This document shows, piece by piece, positions 1 through 7,871 of a stretch of 64,000 bases of DNA. A program made the position numbers and the translations under genes. The notes beneath the pieces were generated by a model. The model searched no databases and was not told the origin of the DNA. It was given only the letters and a program-made list of their open reading frames with translations. The number at the start of each line of letters is the position of its first letter. Position 1 is the first letter of the stretch. Source of the stretch: Allopusillimonas soli (lineage in GTDB: Bacteria > Pseudomonadota > Gammaproteobacteria > Burkholderiales > Burkholderiaceae_B); assembly GCF_004153445.1 (NCBI RefSeq), contig NZ_SDQC01000005.1:265124-329123 (forward strand), read 5' to 3'.

Positions 1-591
1 ATGGGAGGGGTGTCTGTGGAACGCCCTTTCAAGGAGATACTTGAAGCCAATATCAAAGGTGTCTTTCATATTTACGAGGGGGCCCGCCGGCATGGCGTGA
101 AGCGTGTCGTCTTTGCCAGCTCCAATCATGTCATTGGCTTCTACAGGCAAACCGAACGCATAGACGCGCAAGTTCCCCGCCGTCCCGATGGCTATTACGG
201 CCTTTCCAAGGCGTATGGCGAAGAGATGGCCAGCTTCTACTTCGACCGCTATGGCATCGAGACCGTCAGCATAAGGATCGGATCGTGCTTTCCGGCTGTG
301 AAGGACAGGCGCATGATGCATACATGGATCAGCGCCCGCGACCTGACACAGATCATCCTGAACGGCCTGATGGCCCAAAAAGTGGGCCACACCATTGTTT
401 ATGGCATGTCCGCGAACAAGAATGTCTGGTGGGACAACCGTTGCGCCGACCACCTGGGATACTTGCCGCAGGACACGTCGGAGGTTTTCCGCGATCAAGT
501 CGAGCGCCAACCCATGCCTACTCCGGACGATCCGGTCAGCGTCTACCAGGGCGGGGCATTTACCGCCGCCGGCCCCTATGGGGACGACTGA
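1..591 (+). CDS. udh: Uronate dehydrogenase-like SDR oxidoreductase (5' end cut by window)
   Basis: This is the C-terminal part of an extended short-chain dehydrogenase that most resembles uronate dehydrogenase, which oxidises galacturonate or glucuronate to the aldarolactone with NAD+. Seen: the SDR catalytic YxxxK as YYGLSK near residue 65, the strand FASSNHVIG before it, RIGSC after it, and a WWDN segment typical of Udh. The N-terminal Rossmann GxxGxxG is absent, so the first ATG is only an internal Met and the gene starts upstream of base 1. Its stop TGA shares one base with the ATG of the next permease, so it belongs to the same operon. Substrate is inferred from similarity; a generic NAD-dependent epimerase is the alternative. 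Confidence 0.75.
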   Translation: MGGVSVERPFKEILEANIKGVFHIYEGARRHGVKRVVFASSNHVIGFYRQTERIDAQVPRRPDGYYGLSKAYGEEMASFYFDRYGIETVSIRIGSCFPAVKDRRMMHTWISARDLTQIILNGLMAQKVGHTIVYGMSANKNVWWDNRCADHLGYLPQDTSEVFRDQVERQPMPTPDDPVSVYQGGAFTAAGPYGDD

Positions 592-1322
592 TGGTTGCCT
601 ACCATTTCGACTTCCCTGGCCTGCTGCCTTACTGGCACATGTTTCTGCAAGGCGCGCTGCTGACGCTGGAGCTGACACTTGCCTCCACCGTATTCGGACT
701 GATTATCGGCATACTGTGCGCGATCGGACGCCGCAGCGCGCTTCGCCCCCTTGCGGTCGTCTGCGGCGTCTATGTAGAGGCGGTTCGCAATACGCCCTTT
801 CTCGTACAGATTTTCATCTTCTATTTTGGCCTGTCCAGCCTGGGGCTGCAGATGCCTGCGTCCGTTGCTGCCGTCATCACCATGGTAATCAATGTCGGGG
901 CGTACTCGGGCGAAATCATACGCGCCGGCATGGACGCCATACCGCGCGGGCAGATTGAGGCTGCCGAATGCCTGGGCCTGTCGCGCCCTCGCATCTACTG
1001 GCATGTGATCATGCTTCCGGCCTTCGAAAAGGTCTACCCATCGATCACTAGCCAGTTCATCCTGATGATGCTGATGTCCTCCGTGACGTCGCAGATATCG
1101 ACCGAAGAGTTGACGGCCGTGGCCAACAACGTACAGTCCATCACCTTTCTGTCGCTCGAGGCCTATATCGTCGTTGCTGTTCTGTATCTGATCCTGGCGG
1201 TCATCCTGCGCTTTCTGTTCGTGTTGGGGGAAGTCTGGCTGTTTCGCCGCAAGCGTGTGCTGGCCCTGGCACGGCGCCGGCTGGCTGCCGCCCCCATCGC
1301 GGCCGACACGGCCAGCGCGTGA
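591..1322 (+). CDS. Polar amino acid-type ABC transporter permease (1)
   Basis: A 243-residue inner-membrane permease of the HisM/GlnP family. Seen: an N-terminal segment leading into TM1 (LLTLELTLASTVFGL), VYVEAVRNTPFLVQ, and the EAA loop IPRGQIEAAECLGLS that docks on the ATPase. I chose the ATG that overlaps the udh stop (TGATG) because the longer frame upstream lies inside udh. The gene is followed within 9 bases by a second permease, then ATPase and binding protein. The family is usually assigned to polar amino acids, but the neighbour udh suggests a sugar-acid or related substrate; that is inference. Confidence 0.9.
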   Translation: MVAYHFDFPGLLPYWHMFLQGALLTLELTLASTVFGLIIGILCAIGRRSALRPLAVVCGVYVEAVRNTPFLVQIFIFYFGLSSLGLQMPASVAAVITMVINVGAYSGEIIRAGMDAIPRGQIEAAECLGLSRPRIYWHVIMLPAFEKVYPSITSQFILMMLMSSVTSQISTEELTAVANNVQSITFLSLEAYIVVAVLYLILAVILRFLFVLGEVWLFRRKRVLALARRRLAAAPIAADTASA

Positions 1323-1331
1323 GGCGCCATC

Positions 1332-1982
1332 ATGGAACACTTTACGCTCATTCAGTTCATCTACATGCTCAAAGGCGTCGGCTGGACCTTGATTCTGTCG
1401 CTGATCTCCTTCGTACTGGGCAGTGCGGGAGGGTTCGGCGTGATGCTCGCGCGCATCTCACGCGTCGGATGGCTGCGGTTTGCCACGTCGCTCTTCATTC
1501 AGACCATACAGGGCATACCTTTGCTCGTCTTGCTGTTCATCGTCTATTTCGGTGTGGGCGTATTCGGTCTGAATGTCGAACCGCTGGCAGCGGCCAGCAT
1601 CGCGCTCATGATCTATGTCAGCGCCTTCCTCGGCGAGATATGGCGCGGCAGCGTGCAATCCATTGAAAAAACGCAATGGGAAGCATCCGAGTGCCTGGGC
1701 CTTTCACGCTGGCAATCACTGCGGCTGGTGATCATTCCGCAGGCGGTCAGGCTTTCGTTGCCTGCTACGGTCGGCTTTCTTGTGCAGGTCATCAAGTCCA
1801 CGTCCCTGGCATCAGTGGTCGGGTTCGTTGAACTGACGCGCGCGGGCCAGATTATCAATAACTCGCTGTTCCAGCCATTTCTTGTCTTCACGCTGGTGGG
1901 CGTACTGTACTTCGCGCTCTGCTACCCGTTGTCGATATGGAGCCGGGCCATGGAAAGGAAACTCAATGTCGGCAATCGTTAA
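1332..1982 (+). CDS. Polar amino acid-type ABC transporter permease (2)
   Basis: Second permease (216 residues) of the same importer, of the HisQ/GlnP type. Seen: a hydrophobic N-terminus with about five membrane segments, the line SLFIQTIQGIPLLVLLFIVYFG corresponding to the R-G-T/I-P-L motif of the family, and an EAA loop IEKTQWEASECLGLS. It overlaps the ATPase gene by 17 bases, which points to coupled translation. It would form a heterodimeric channel with the preceding permease. Confidence 0.9.
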   Translation: MEHFTLIQFIYMLKGVGWTLILSLISFVLGSAGGFGVMLARISRVGWLRFATSLFIQTIQGIPLLVLLFIVYFGVGVFGLNVEPLAAASIALMIYVSAFLGEIWRGSVQSIEKTQWEASECLGLSRWQSLRLVIIPQAVRLSLPATVGFLVQVIKSTSLASVVGFVELTRAGQIINNSLFQPFLVFTLVGVLYFALCYPLSIWSRAMERKLNVGNR

Positions 1983-2694
1983 AGTCGAGAACATTCGCAA
2001 GCGCTTCGGCGGGAACGAGGTGCTCAAGGGCGTGTCCTTCGATATCCAGAAAGGGCAGGTGGTGGCGATCATCGGCCAGAGCGGTTCAGGCAAGAGTACC
2101 GCCCTGCGCTGCATCAATCATCTGGAACTCATCAATGGCGGCTCCATACAAGTGTGCGGCCATGAAATCGGCTCGCCGCATATCGACTTGCGGCGTCTGC
2201 GGCAGGACGTGGGCATCGTATTTCAAAGCTACAACTTGTTCCCTCACCTGACGGTCAGGCAGAACATCATGCTCGCGCTCAAGCATGTCAAGAAGCTGTC
2301 GCGCCGCGTTTGCGAAGAAAAGGCCGATATGGTGCTGCGCAAGGTTGGCCTGTCCGAAAAGGCGGAACAGTATCCGGAACAGCTTTCCGGTGGCCAGCAG
2401 CAGCGCGTGGCTATCGCGCGGTCACTGGCCATGGAGCCGCAGGTCATGCTGTTCGATGAAGTGACCTCGGCACTGGATCCGCAGCTGACGGGCGAAGTGC
2501 TGCGCGTCATCGAGGACCTCGCCCGCGGTGGGATGACGATGATTCTGGTCACACACGAAATGGCATTCGCGCGCCGCGTGGCGGACAAGATCATCTACAT
2601 GCATCAGGGTCTGGTGTGGGAAACAGGGGGCCCTGAAATGCTGGAAAACCCGCAAACGCAGGAATTGCGGGACTTTGTGGGTACCGGTCTGTAG
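1966..2694 (+). CDS. Polar amino acid-type ABC transporter ATP-binding protein
   Basis: A 242-residue ATPase of the GlnQ/HisP family. Seen: Walker A GQSGSGKS near residue 36, Q-loop FQSYNLFPHLTV, signature LSGGQQQR, Walker B VMLFDEVTSALDP and the switch His in TLVTHEM-like ILVTHEM. I chose the ATG at 1966, preceded by AAAGGA, over an upstream in-frame start that lies deep in the permease gene. It energises the two permeases encoded just before it. Confidence 0.93.
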   Translation: MSAIVKVENIRKRFGGNEVLKGVSFDIQKGQVVAIIGQSGSGKSTALRCINHLELINGGSIQVCGHEIGSPHIDLRRLRQDVGIVFQSYNLFPHLTVRQNIMLALKHVKKLSRRVCEEKADMVLRKVGLSEKAEQYPEQLSGGQQQRVAIARSLAMEPQVMLFDEVTSALDPQLTGEVLRVIEDLARGGMTMILVTHEMAFARRVADKIIYMHQGLVWETGGPEMLENPQTQELRDFVGTGL

Positions 2695-2754
2695 CGACCC
2701 GGCACCCGGATTCTTCTCGTTCAACCAGAAACCATCATTACCATGAGGCAATCA

Positions 2755-3552
2755 ATGCGCATTTCCAAAACTCTCAGCAAACTCGCGTTCTGCTCCGGCG
2801 TACTCGCCCTGTGCGCCACGGCGCACGCGGAGGATGCTCTGGACCGAATCAAGGACGCGGGCACCATTCGGGTCGCCGTGGCCATGGGCGTGCCCATGTT
2901 CAGCTATGCCAACGCAAACATGCAGCCCGAAGGCTCGGATATCGACACCGCGAAGCTGCTTGCCAAGGACCTGGGCGTCAAGCTTCAACTGGTGGAAATA
3001 ACCAATGCCGCGCGGGTTCCCACCATCCAGACGGGCAAGGCCGACATCGCTGTCGCCAATCTTTCCATTACGCCACAACGCCAGAAGGTCATCGACTTTT
3101 CCATACCCTATGCATCGCTGCAGACCATCGTAGCTGCGCCCAAGGATGTGAAGATCAAGGACTACGCCGACCTCAAGGACGTGACCATCGGCGTGACGCG
3201 AGCCACGGTAAACGACGCGGATATCAGCAAGAATGCCAGCGACGCAAATATCCGCCGCTTCGAGGATGACGCCACCCTGGTGACCGCAGCCGTGACGGGT
3301 CAGGTACAAGCGATTTCCTCGCAATGGCCCAATGTGGCAGAAGTGAACAAAAAGCTGACCGACAAGCCTTACGAAACCAAGTTCGTGCAGCATGAGTTCA
3401 TGCTGGGCATTGCGCTGCCAAAAAACAATCCTAAACTGCAGGCTTGGCTGAACGATTGGATCAAGGCCAATCTGGCCAATGGAAAACTCAATGGCATCTA
3501 TAAAAAGTACCATGGCAGCGACTTGTCCGGCAAAGTGGTAAAAGGCCAGTAG
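2755..3552 (+). CDS. Periplasmic substrate-binding protein, SBP family 3
   Basis: A 265-residue binding protein of the ABC importer. Seen: a signal peptide (MRISKT..., hydrophobic core, cleavage after THAHA-like TAHA), then the SBP_bac_3 pattern: IKDAGTIRVAV, IDTAKLLAKDLGVKLQLVE, TGKADIAVANLSITPQR and IDFSIPY. The start at 2755 is preferred to 2743 because GAGG sits six bases before it. Ligand cannot be read from sequence. It ends 21 bases before the GntR regulator. Confidence 0.9.
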   Translation: MRISKTLSKLAFCSGVLALCATAHAEDALDRIKDAGTIRVAVAMGVPMFSYANANMQPEGSDIDTAKLLAKDLGVKLQLVEITNAARVPTIQTGKADIAVANLSITPQRQKVIDFSIPYASLQTIVAAPKDVKIKDYADLKDVTIGVTRATVNDADISKNASDANIRRFEDDATLVTAAVTGQVQAISSQWPNVAEVNKKLTDKPYETKFVQHEFMLGIALPKNNPKLQAWLNDWIKANLANGKLNGIYKKYHGSDLSGKVVKGQ

Positions 3553-3573
3553 CACACTACAATCACTGTCGTC

Positions 3574-4314
3574 ATGAGCGTTCTCACTTCCACATCCACG
3601 GCAATACGCCCGCGCCGCCGCGCCCGAAGCTTGGCGCAGGAGGTCGTGGACAGCCTGCTGGGGCAGATACAAAGTGGGGAACTCGGCAAAGGCGACCGGC
3701 TGCCCACCGAATCCGAGCTGATGCGCATGCTGGGTGTGAGCAGGACCGTGGTGCGCGAGGCCATATCCCGGCTGCAGGCGGCCGGCGTGGTCGAGACTCG
3801 CCACGGCATCGGCTCGTTCGTGCTTGAGGTGCAAGCGCCCCATAACTTCCACATTGATCCCAAGGAACTGGTCACGATTCACGACATCCTCGATGTCCTT
3901 CAATTGCGTCAAAGTCTGGAATCCGCCGCGGCGGGCATTGCGGCCATCAAGCGCAGCCCGCAGGATCTAGATCACATGCAGGCCATTTTGAGGGAATTCC
4001 GGGCGTTGCTTGAGGCGGGCAAGGAAACCGTGGACGCGGATTTTCGCTTCCATCTTGCCATCGCGCAGGCAACCGGCAACCGGTACTTCGTCGAGTTCAT
4101 GTCCTACCTTGGACAGACAGTCATTCCGCGAACGCGCATCAACACAGCCTCCTTGGGCAAGGAAACCCAAGCGCGCTATCTGGAACGGGTGCATTATGAG
4201 CATGAGGAAATCGCGCGCGCCATCGCCATGCAGAATGCGGTGGTTGCCAGCAGCGCGATGCAATTGCATTTGAACAACAGCGCGGAGCGGCTGCGCTCGA
4301 CGCTAGAAGGCTAG
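3574..4314 (+). CDS. FadR/GntR-family transcriptional regulator
   Basis: A 246-residue DNA-binding regulator. Seen: an N-terminal winged helix-turn-helix (LAQEVVDSLLGQIQSGEL..., then LPTESELMRMLGVSRTVVREAISRLQAAGVVETRHGIGSFV spread over residues 20-82) and a C-terminal all-helical FCD ligand domain with DxxFH (DADFRFHLAIAQATGN). FCD regulators of this type usually bind sugar acids or organic acids, and the gene closes the udh/ABC cluster, so it is the likely local regulator. A TACAAT at 3558-3563 just before it could give it its own promoter. Confidence 0.9.
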   Translation: MSVLTSTSTAIRPRRRARSLAQEVVDSLLGQIQSGELGKGDRLPTESELMRMLGVSRTVVREAISRLQAAGVVETRHGIGSFVLEVQAPHNFHIDPKELVTIHDILDVLQLRQSLESAAAGIAAIKRSPQDLDHMQAILREFRALLEAGKETVDADFRFHLAIAQATGNRYFVEFMSYLGQTVIPRTRINTASLGKETQARYLERVHYEHEEIARAIAMQNAVVASSAMQLHLNNSAERLRSTLEG

Positions 4315-4595
4315 GGGGCGCGCGATGCCTGGCGACCGAGGGCGCCGCCCTGCCCAGCCCCAGATCCCTTGAGCGAGCGGAATCCAGAAACCGTTCGCAA
4401 AGCACGCAGCCTTCAGCACTGGCATGGCACTGGAAACACAACTCCAAACAGCGCTTCACATGACAGCGTGACCTATGGTTGTACGACAACAGATAACAAA
4501 TGGCGCTTGCTCAGAAAAAGAAGAAGAGTCAGCGCCGAAGCGCCTAACAAAACGTGTATGAAAGATCTTTGGCTATGGCAACATGGGGAATAAAA
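4315..4595. other. Intergenic stretch with no gene
   Basis: About 280 bases between the GntR gene and the tRNA terminator. I see no open frame with coding character, no RNA gene and no repeat in it. It separates the plus-strand transport cluster from the minus-strand tRNA genes. Confidence 0.6.
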
Positions 4596-4624
4596 ATCCC
4601 CGTAAACCAATGGTTTATGGGGAT
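4596..4624 (-). terminator. Rho-independent terminator of the tRNA-Ser/tRNA-Leu unit
   Basis: An almost perfect 12-bp stem (ATCCCC...GGGGAT with AAACCA/TGGTTT inside) followed on the minus strand by ATTTTTATT. It lies 16 bases beyond the 3' end of tRNA-Leu, in the right orientation to end that transcript. Confidence 0.85.
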
Positions 4625-4640
4625 TCTGTGCTTTATTCAA

Positions 4641-4726
4641 TGGTGCCCGAGACCGGAATCGAACCGGTACGATCAAAGATCGAGGGATTTTAAGTCCCTT
4701 GTGTCTACCAATTCCACCACTCGGGC
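4641..4726 (-). tRNA. tRNA-Leu(UAA)
   Basis: An 86-nt tRNA including an encoded CCA. The acceptor stem is GCCCGAG/CTCGGGC, the T arm has GGTTCGATTCC, and the anticodon loop CTTAAAA gives anticodon UAA. A long variable arm is present, as expected for class II leucine tRNA. It has no intron. It lies 124 bases downstream of tRNA-Ser on the same strand. Confidence 0.95.
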
Positions 4727-4850
4727 GCAACGCGGATATCGAACCCGCATCACATATAACCTGCCAGGGCCTGGCCCCACGGACCGACCAGCACGCTTCT
4801 AGCGGCGTTTCCGCCGAGGGCATGCGCGAGAGGCGGAAAGCCCGCGCGAC

Positions 4851-5164
4851 TGGCGGAAGGTCAGGGATTCGAACCCTGGAGGGGCTTGCGCCCCTGCCGG
4901 TTTTCCTTGCCACTATAGCTTTCGCTACCAGGCTGCACGCCTGTTTGATGGTCTGGACTTTGTCTTCGCCGTGACCCTGCGGGTTTTAGGCGGGAGCCGT
5001 CAAGTCTCTACACGTTCCTGATCAGGCCAGGCTTCGCTCGGCGTTGCCTCGGACATGCGCATATCCAGGGGGTTCGCCGAATTTGACTCCTTACATCCAC
5101 CACGTTTCCATGGCGGCGCTCGATTGAACAAGACCGGTGCATTCGACCACTCTGCCAACCTTCC
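4851..5164 (-). tRNA. tRNA-Ser(UGA) interrupted by a group I intron
   Basis: Two tRNA halves separated by 224 nt. The 5' exon is 5164-5130 (35 nt, starting GGAAGGT) and the 3' exon is 4905-4851 (55 nt, ending ACCTTCC-G-CCA); joined they give a 90-nt class II tRNA. Acceptor stem 7 of 7 pairs, anticodon stem CCGGT/ACCGG, loop CTTGAAA with anticodon TGA, variable arm GGGGCGCAAGCCCC, and T arm GGGTTCGAATCCC are all intact. The joined anticodon arm equals what I remember for E. coli tRNA-Ser(UGA). The gene begins 18 bases after the nhaA stop; a TACAAT (5180-5175) in that gap is a plausible -10. Confidence 0.93.
4906..5129 (-). ncRNA. Group I intron (IC3-like) inside the tRNA-Ser(UGA) anticodon
   Basis: 224 nt, no ORF, inserted between U34 and G35. 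The 5' exon ends in U and the intron ends in G, both group I hallmarks. P1: exon CUU pairs with intron GAG (5121-5119), giving U-G at the splice site. P2: 5116-5109 with 5104-5097, closed by GAAA. P3: GGAG (5090-5087) with CUCC (4996-4993). P4: UCGGC (5080-5076) with GCCGA (5042-5038). P7: GACUU (5006-5002) with AAGUC (4960-4956). P8: ACCC (4984-4981) with GGGU (4977-4974). P9: UAGC-GAAA-GCUA (4927-4916). The core closely resembles the Azoarcus tRNA-Ile intron as I remember it, with a compensatory change in P7. Confidence 0.93.
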
Positions 5165-5174
5165 GTCGGGCTGA

Positions 5175-5180
5175 ATTGTA
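5175..5180 (-). promoter_or_regulatory. Putative -10 of tRNA-Ser
   Basis: TACAAT on the minus strand ends 10 bases before the first base of tRNA-Ser, between the nhaA stop and the tRNA. The -35 would fall inside the 3' end of nhaA. No clear -35 match is seen, so read-through from nhaA is also possible. Confidence 0.45.
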
Positions 5181-5182
5181 CC

Positions 5183-6565
5183 TTATGCCGACGAGGGATC
5201 CGGGCCACGGGAATGCGACCTTGTCCTGCGCACAACAACTGCCCTGCCCCATGCAAGCCCGAGTAGCGCGGACAGGACCGAGGCCATCAGCACGCCCAGC
5301 TTGGCGGCCGCGAGAAGATTAAGGTTCTGAAAGGCCAGCGTGGCAATGAAGATGGACATCGTGAAGCCTATGCCCGCCAACAGGCCCACCAGCCAGACCG
5401 CCGGCCAGTTCATTCCTTCCGGAAGCTGGCAGCCGCCCACGCGTACGGCCAGCCAGCTTGCCGCCACGACGCCCATCGGCTTGCCCAGCGCCAGCGCCAC
5501 CAACACGCCAGCCAGAACTGCGCGGGAGCCATCGGCAGCCAGATTGATACCATCCAGCGTGACACCCGCATTCGCCAGTGCGAACAAGGGCATCACGCCA
5601 AACGCCACCCAGGGATGGAGCGCCATTTGTACTCGGGTAACCGGAGGCAACATGTCGCGCTGCGCAAGCCGAAGCTGCCTGAGCGGTACGCCAAGATGAT
5701 GAGGGTCGTGCTCAGCGCCGGCCTGACGTGCCTGCAGATCTCCGACGGCGCTGGCGGCGAGATGGAGTGGCGCGTGATGCGCCGGACGCAAGGCAACAGG
5801 CGTCAGGAGACCCAGCACGACCCCGGCAAGCGTGGGATGGGCGCCCGTCATGAGCAGGCCGGTCCAGAGTACCGCCCCCGGCACGATATAAGCGAGGGCG
5901 GAGCCCGCGCCGACACGCTGCAAGCCCAGCACCATGGCTATGCCCAGCGCCGCCACTGCCAGGCCAGTGTAGTCGAGACCGCCGGAATAGAACAGGGCGA
6001 TGATGAGCACGGCGACGATGTCATCGATAATGGCCAGCGCCAGCAGAAATATACGCACGCTGCCCGGAATGGCGCGCCCAAGCAGCGCCAGCACCCCTAC
6101 GGCAAAGGCAATGTCGGTGGCGGTGGGCACGGCCCAGCCCACGCGTGTGGCGGGGTCCGTATTGAAAACGAGATATATCGCCGCCGGCAGCAATACGCCG
6201 CCCACTGCTGCGGCCAGCGGGAGACTCGCAAGGCGGATGCTGGCCAGGGCGCCTTCGTGAATCTCGCGCCGTATCTCCATGCCCACGACCAGGAAGAATA
6301 CCGTCATGAGGGCGTCGTTGATCCAGAAATGCAGCGACTGCACATAGGAGAAACCGCCGATGTCGACGCCGATGCGCGCATGCCAAAGCGCATGATAGCT
6401 GTCGCTGTAGGGAGAGTTTGCCCAGATGAGGGCAGCGGCGGCGGCAATCAGCAGCAATATGCCGCTGACGGCTTCGATGTGCAGGAACCGGGACAGCGCG
6501 GCGAATGCGTTCTCGGCGAATACCTGCGCGCGCGGCGGGGTGCGGTGAGGGAAATTGCTGGCCAT
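5183..6565 (-). CDS. nhaA: Na+/H+ antiporter NhaA
   Basis: A 460-residue inner-membrane antiporter that exchanges sodium (or lithium) for protons. Seen: the N-terminal FxxxEAxSGxLL segment, WANSPY, the charged pair D181-D182 in AIIDDIVAV (equivalent to D163/D164 of E. coli), D151 in [11 protein letters not shown] (D133), and the conserved Lys in ALGKPMG (K300). It is longer than the E. coli protein (388) because of N- and C-terminal extensions and a hydrophilic loop near residues 275-330. GGAG lies 11 bases before the ATG. It ends just before tRNA-Ser. Confidence 0.93.
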   Translation of the reverse strand: MASNFPHRTPPRAQVFAENAFAALSRFLHIEAVSGILLLIAAAAALIWANSPYSDSYHALWHARIGVDIGGFSYVQSLHFWINDALMTVFFLVVGMEIRREIHEGALASIRLASLPLAAAVGGVLLPAAIYLVFNTDPATRVGWAVPTATDIAFAVGVLALLGRAIPGSVRIFLLALAIIDDIVAVLIIALFYSGGLDYTGLAVAALGIAMVLGLQRVGAGSALAYIVPGAVLWTGLLMTGAHPTLAGVVLGLLTPVALRPAHHAPLHLAASAVGDLQARQAGAEHDPHHLGVPLRQLRLAQRDMLPPVTRVQMALHPWVAFGVMPLFALANAGVTLDGINLAADGSRAVLAGVLVALALGKPMGVVAASWLAVRVGGCQLPEGMNWPAVWLVGLLAGIGFTMSIFIATLAFQNLNLLAAAKLGVLMASVLSALLGLAWGRAVVVRRTRSHSRGPDPSSA

Positions 6566-6745
6566 GGTCGCAATGTCTCCGCGCGGCGGCCCGACCTGCG
6601 CTTGAACCTGCCCACTGCACCGTGCAATGCGACACCCGGCGCAATTCTAACCGAGTTCGCGAGCGCGATGCCAGCCCTTTGCCAAACTGGCGCCAAAGCG
6701 CTGTGACGGTAATAATGACGGTTTGACCCATTTGCAGGAGCAAGT

Positions 6746-7723
6746 ATGAAAGCAGTGGAAATCTCAAAGCCCGGCGGACCCGAGGTGCTGCAGCTGGTCG
6801 ACCGTCCCCAACCCGAGCCCAAGGCGGGAGAAGTCCTCATCAAGGTTTCCGCCGCAGGCATCAACCGGCCCGATGTGTTTCAACGCAAGGGCAACTATCC
6901 ACCGCTACCGGGCGCGTCCGACCTGCCCGGCCTCGAGGTTGCCGGCGAGATCGTCGGCGGCGATGTCGGCGACACCGGCCTGTCCATCGGCGACCGGGTC
7001 TGCGCGCTGGTCTCCGGCGGCGGCTATGCCGAGTACTGCGCGGCACCGGCCGCCCAATGCCTGCCTATCCCTGCCGGCCTGTCCGACATCGAGGCCGCGG
7101 CACTGCCCGAAACCTACTTTACGGTCTGGACGAATGTCTTTGACCGCGGCGGCCTGTCGGATGGCGAAAGCCTGCTGGTTCATGGCGGCGCCAGCGGCAT
7201 AGGCACCACAGCCATTCAACTGGCTGCGGCTCTGGGCCACAAAGTGTACGCAACAGCGGGCAGCGACGAGCGTGCCCGCGCAACGGAAAGCCTCGGGGCC
7301 GTGCTGGGCATCAACTACCGCACGCAGGACTTCGTGGAGGAAGTGCGACAGGCAACCGACGGAGAAGGCGTCAACGTAATCCTGGACATGGTGGCCGGCG
7401 ACTATATCAACCGCGATCTTTCCTGCCTGGCCGACGAAGGCCGCATCGTCATCATCGCCCTGCTCGGCGGCGCGAAGGCCACCCTGGATTGCAGCCAATT
7501 GATGCGCCGGCGGCTTACCGTCACCGGTTCCACGCTTCGACCGCGGCCCGTAGCCTTCAAGGCGCGGATTGCACAGTCACTGCGCAAGCGCGTCTGGCCG
7601 CTGCTGGAAGCCGGCACGGTGCGCCCCGTCATCCATGCCACATTTCCGCTGGCCCAGGCCGCCGATGCGCATGCCCTGATGGACGCGGGAGAACAGATAG
7701 GCAAAATCGTCCTAACCGTCTAA
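6746..7723 (+). CDS. NAD(P)H:quinone oxidoreductase (zeta-crystallin/PIG3 type)
   Basis: A 325-residue zinc-free medium-chain dehydrogenase, cytosolic, expected to reduce quinones with NADPH. Seen: the N-terminal GroES-like fold (GEVLIKVSAAGINRPD with R-P-D at residues 43-45), LPGLEVAG, and the nucleotide-binding stretch HGGASGIGTTAIQLA near residue 147. The zinc ligands of alcohol dehydrogenases are missing, as usual in this branch. AGGAGCAAGT precedes the ATG. The TIGR02824-type (PIG3) subfamily fits best. Confidence 0.88.
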   Translation: MKAVEISKPGGPEVLQLVDRPQPEPKAGEVLIKVSAAGINRPDVFQRKGNYPPLPGASDLPGLEVAGEIVGGDVGDTGLSIGDRVCALVSGGGYAEYCAAPAAQCLPIPAGLSDIEAAALPETYFTVWTNVFDRGGLSDGESLLVHGGASGIGTTAIQLAAALGHKVYATAGSDERARATESLGAVLGINYRTQDFVEEVRQATDGEGVNVILDMVAGDYINRDLSCLADEGRIVIIALLGGAKATLDCSQLMRRRLTVTGSTLRPRPVAFKARIAQSLRKRVWPLLEAGTVRPVIHATFPLAQAADAHALMDAGEQIGKIVLTV

Positions 7724-7832
7724 CACGCAGCATCGTCGTACGGCGGGAGGATGATGCCGCGGCGCACGCTACCGGGCAAGGCGGCAGCAAGCGCCAGGCC
7801 CGTGCGGCCGTGCGCCGCATCGCTTATCACGC

Positions 7833-7838
7833 TACAAT
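7833..7838 (+). promoter_or_regulatory. Putative -10 element of tpiA-secG
   Basis: TACAAT 33 bases before the tpiA start, in a 148-base gap after the quinone oxidoreductase gene. No good -35 is visible; the call rests on position and the hexamer only. Confidence 0.35.
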
Positions 7839-7871
7839 GCCGGGTTAACCCAATTTCCGACTCTGGCACCC

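Noticed and set aside
2752..3912. 386-residue open frame opposite the first binding protein and GntR gene
   Set aside because: Covers two well-supported genes on the other strand and shows no motif.
4851..5164. tRNA-Ser remnant or pseudogene
   Set aside because: Both exons join into a complete tRNA and the insert folds as a group I core, so it is an intron, not decay.
5615..6706. 363-residue open frame opposite nhaA
   Set aside because: Antisense to nhaA; composition rich in Arg/His/Gly/Gln as expected for a shadow frame.
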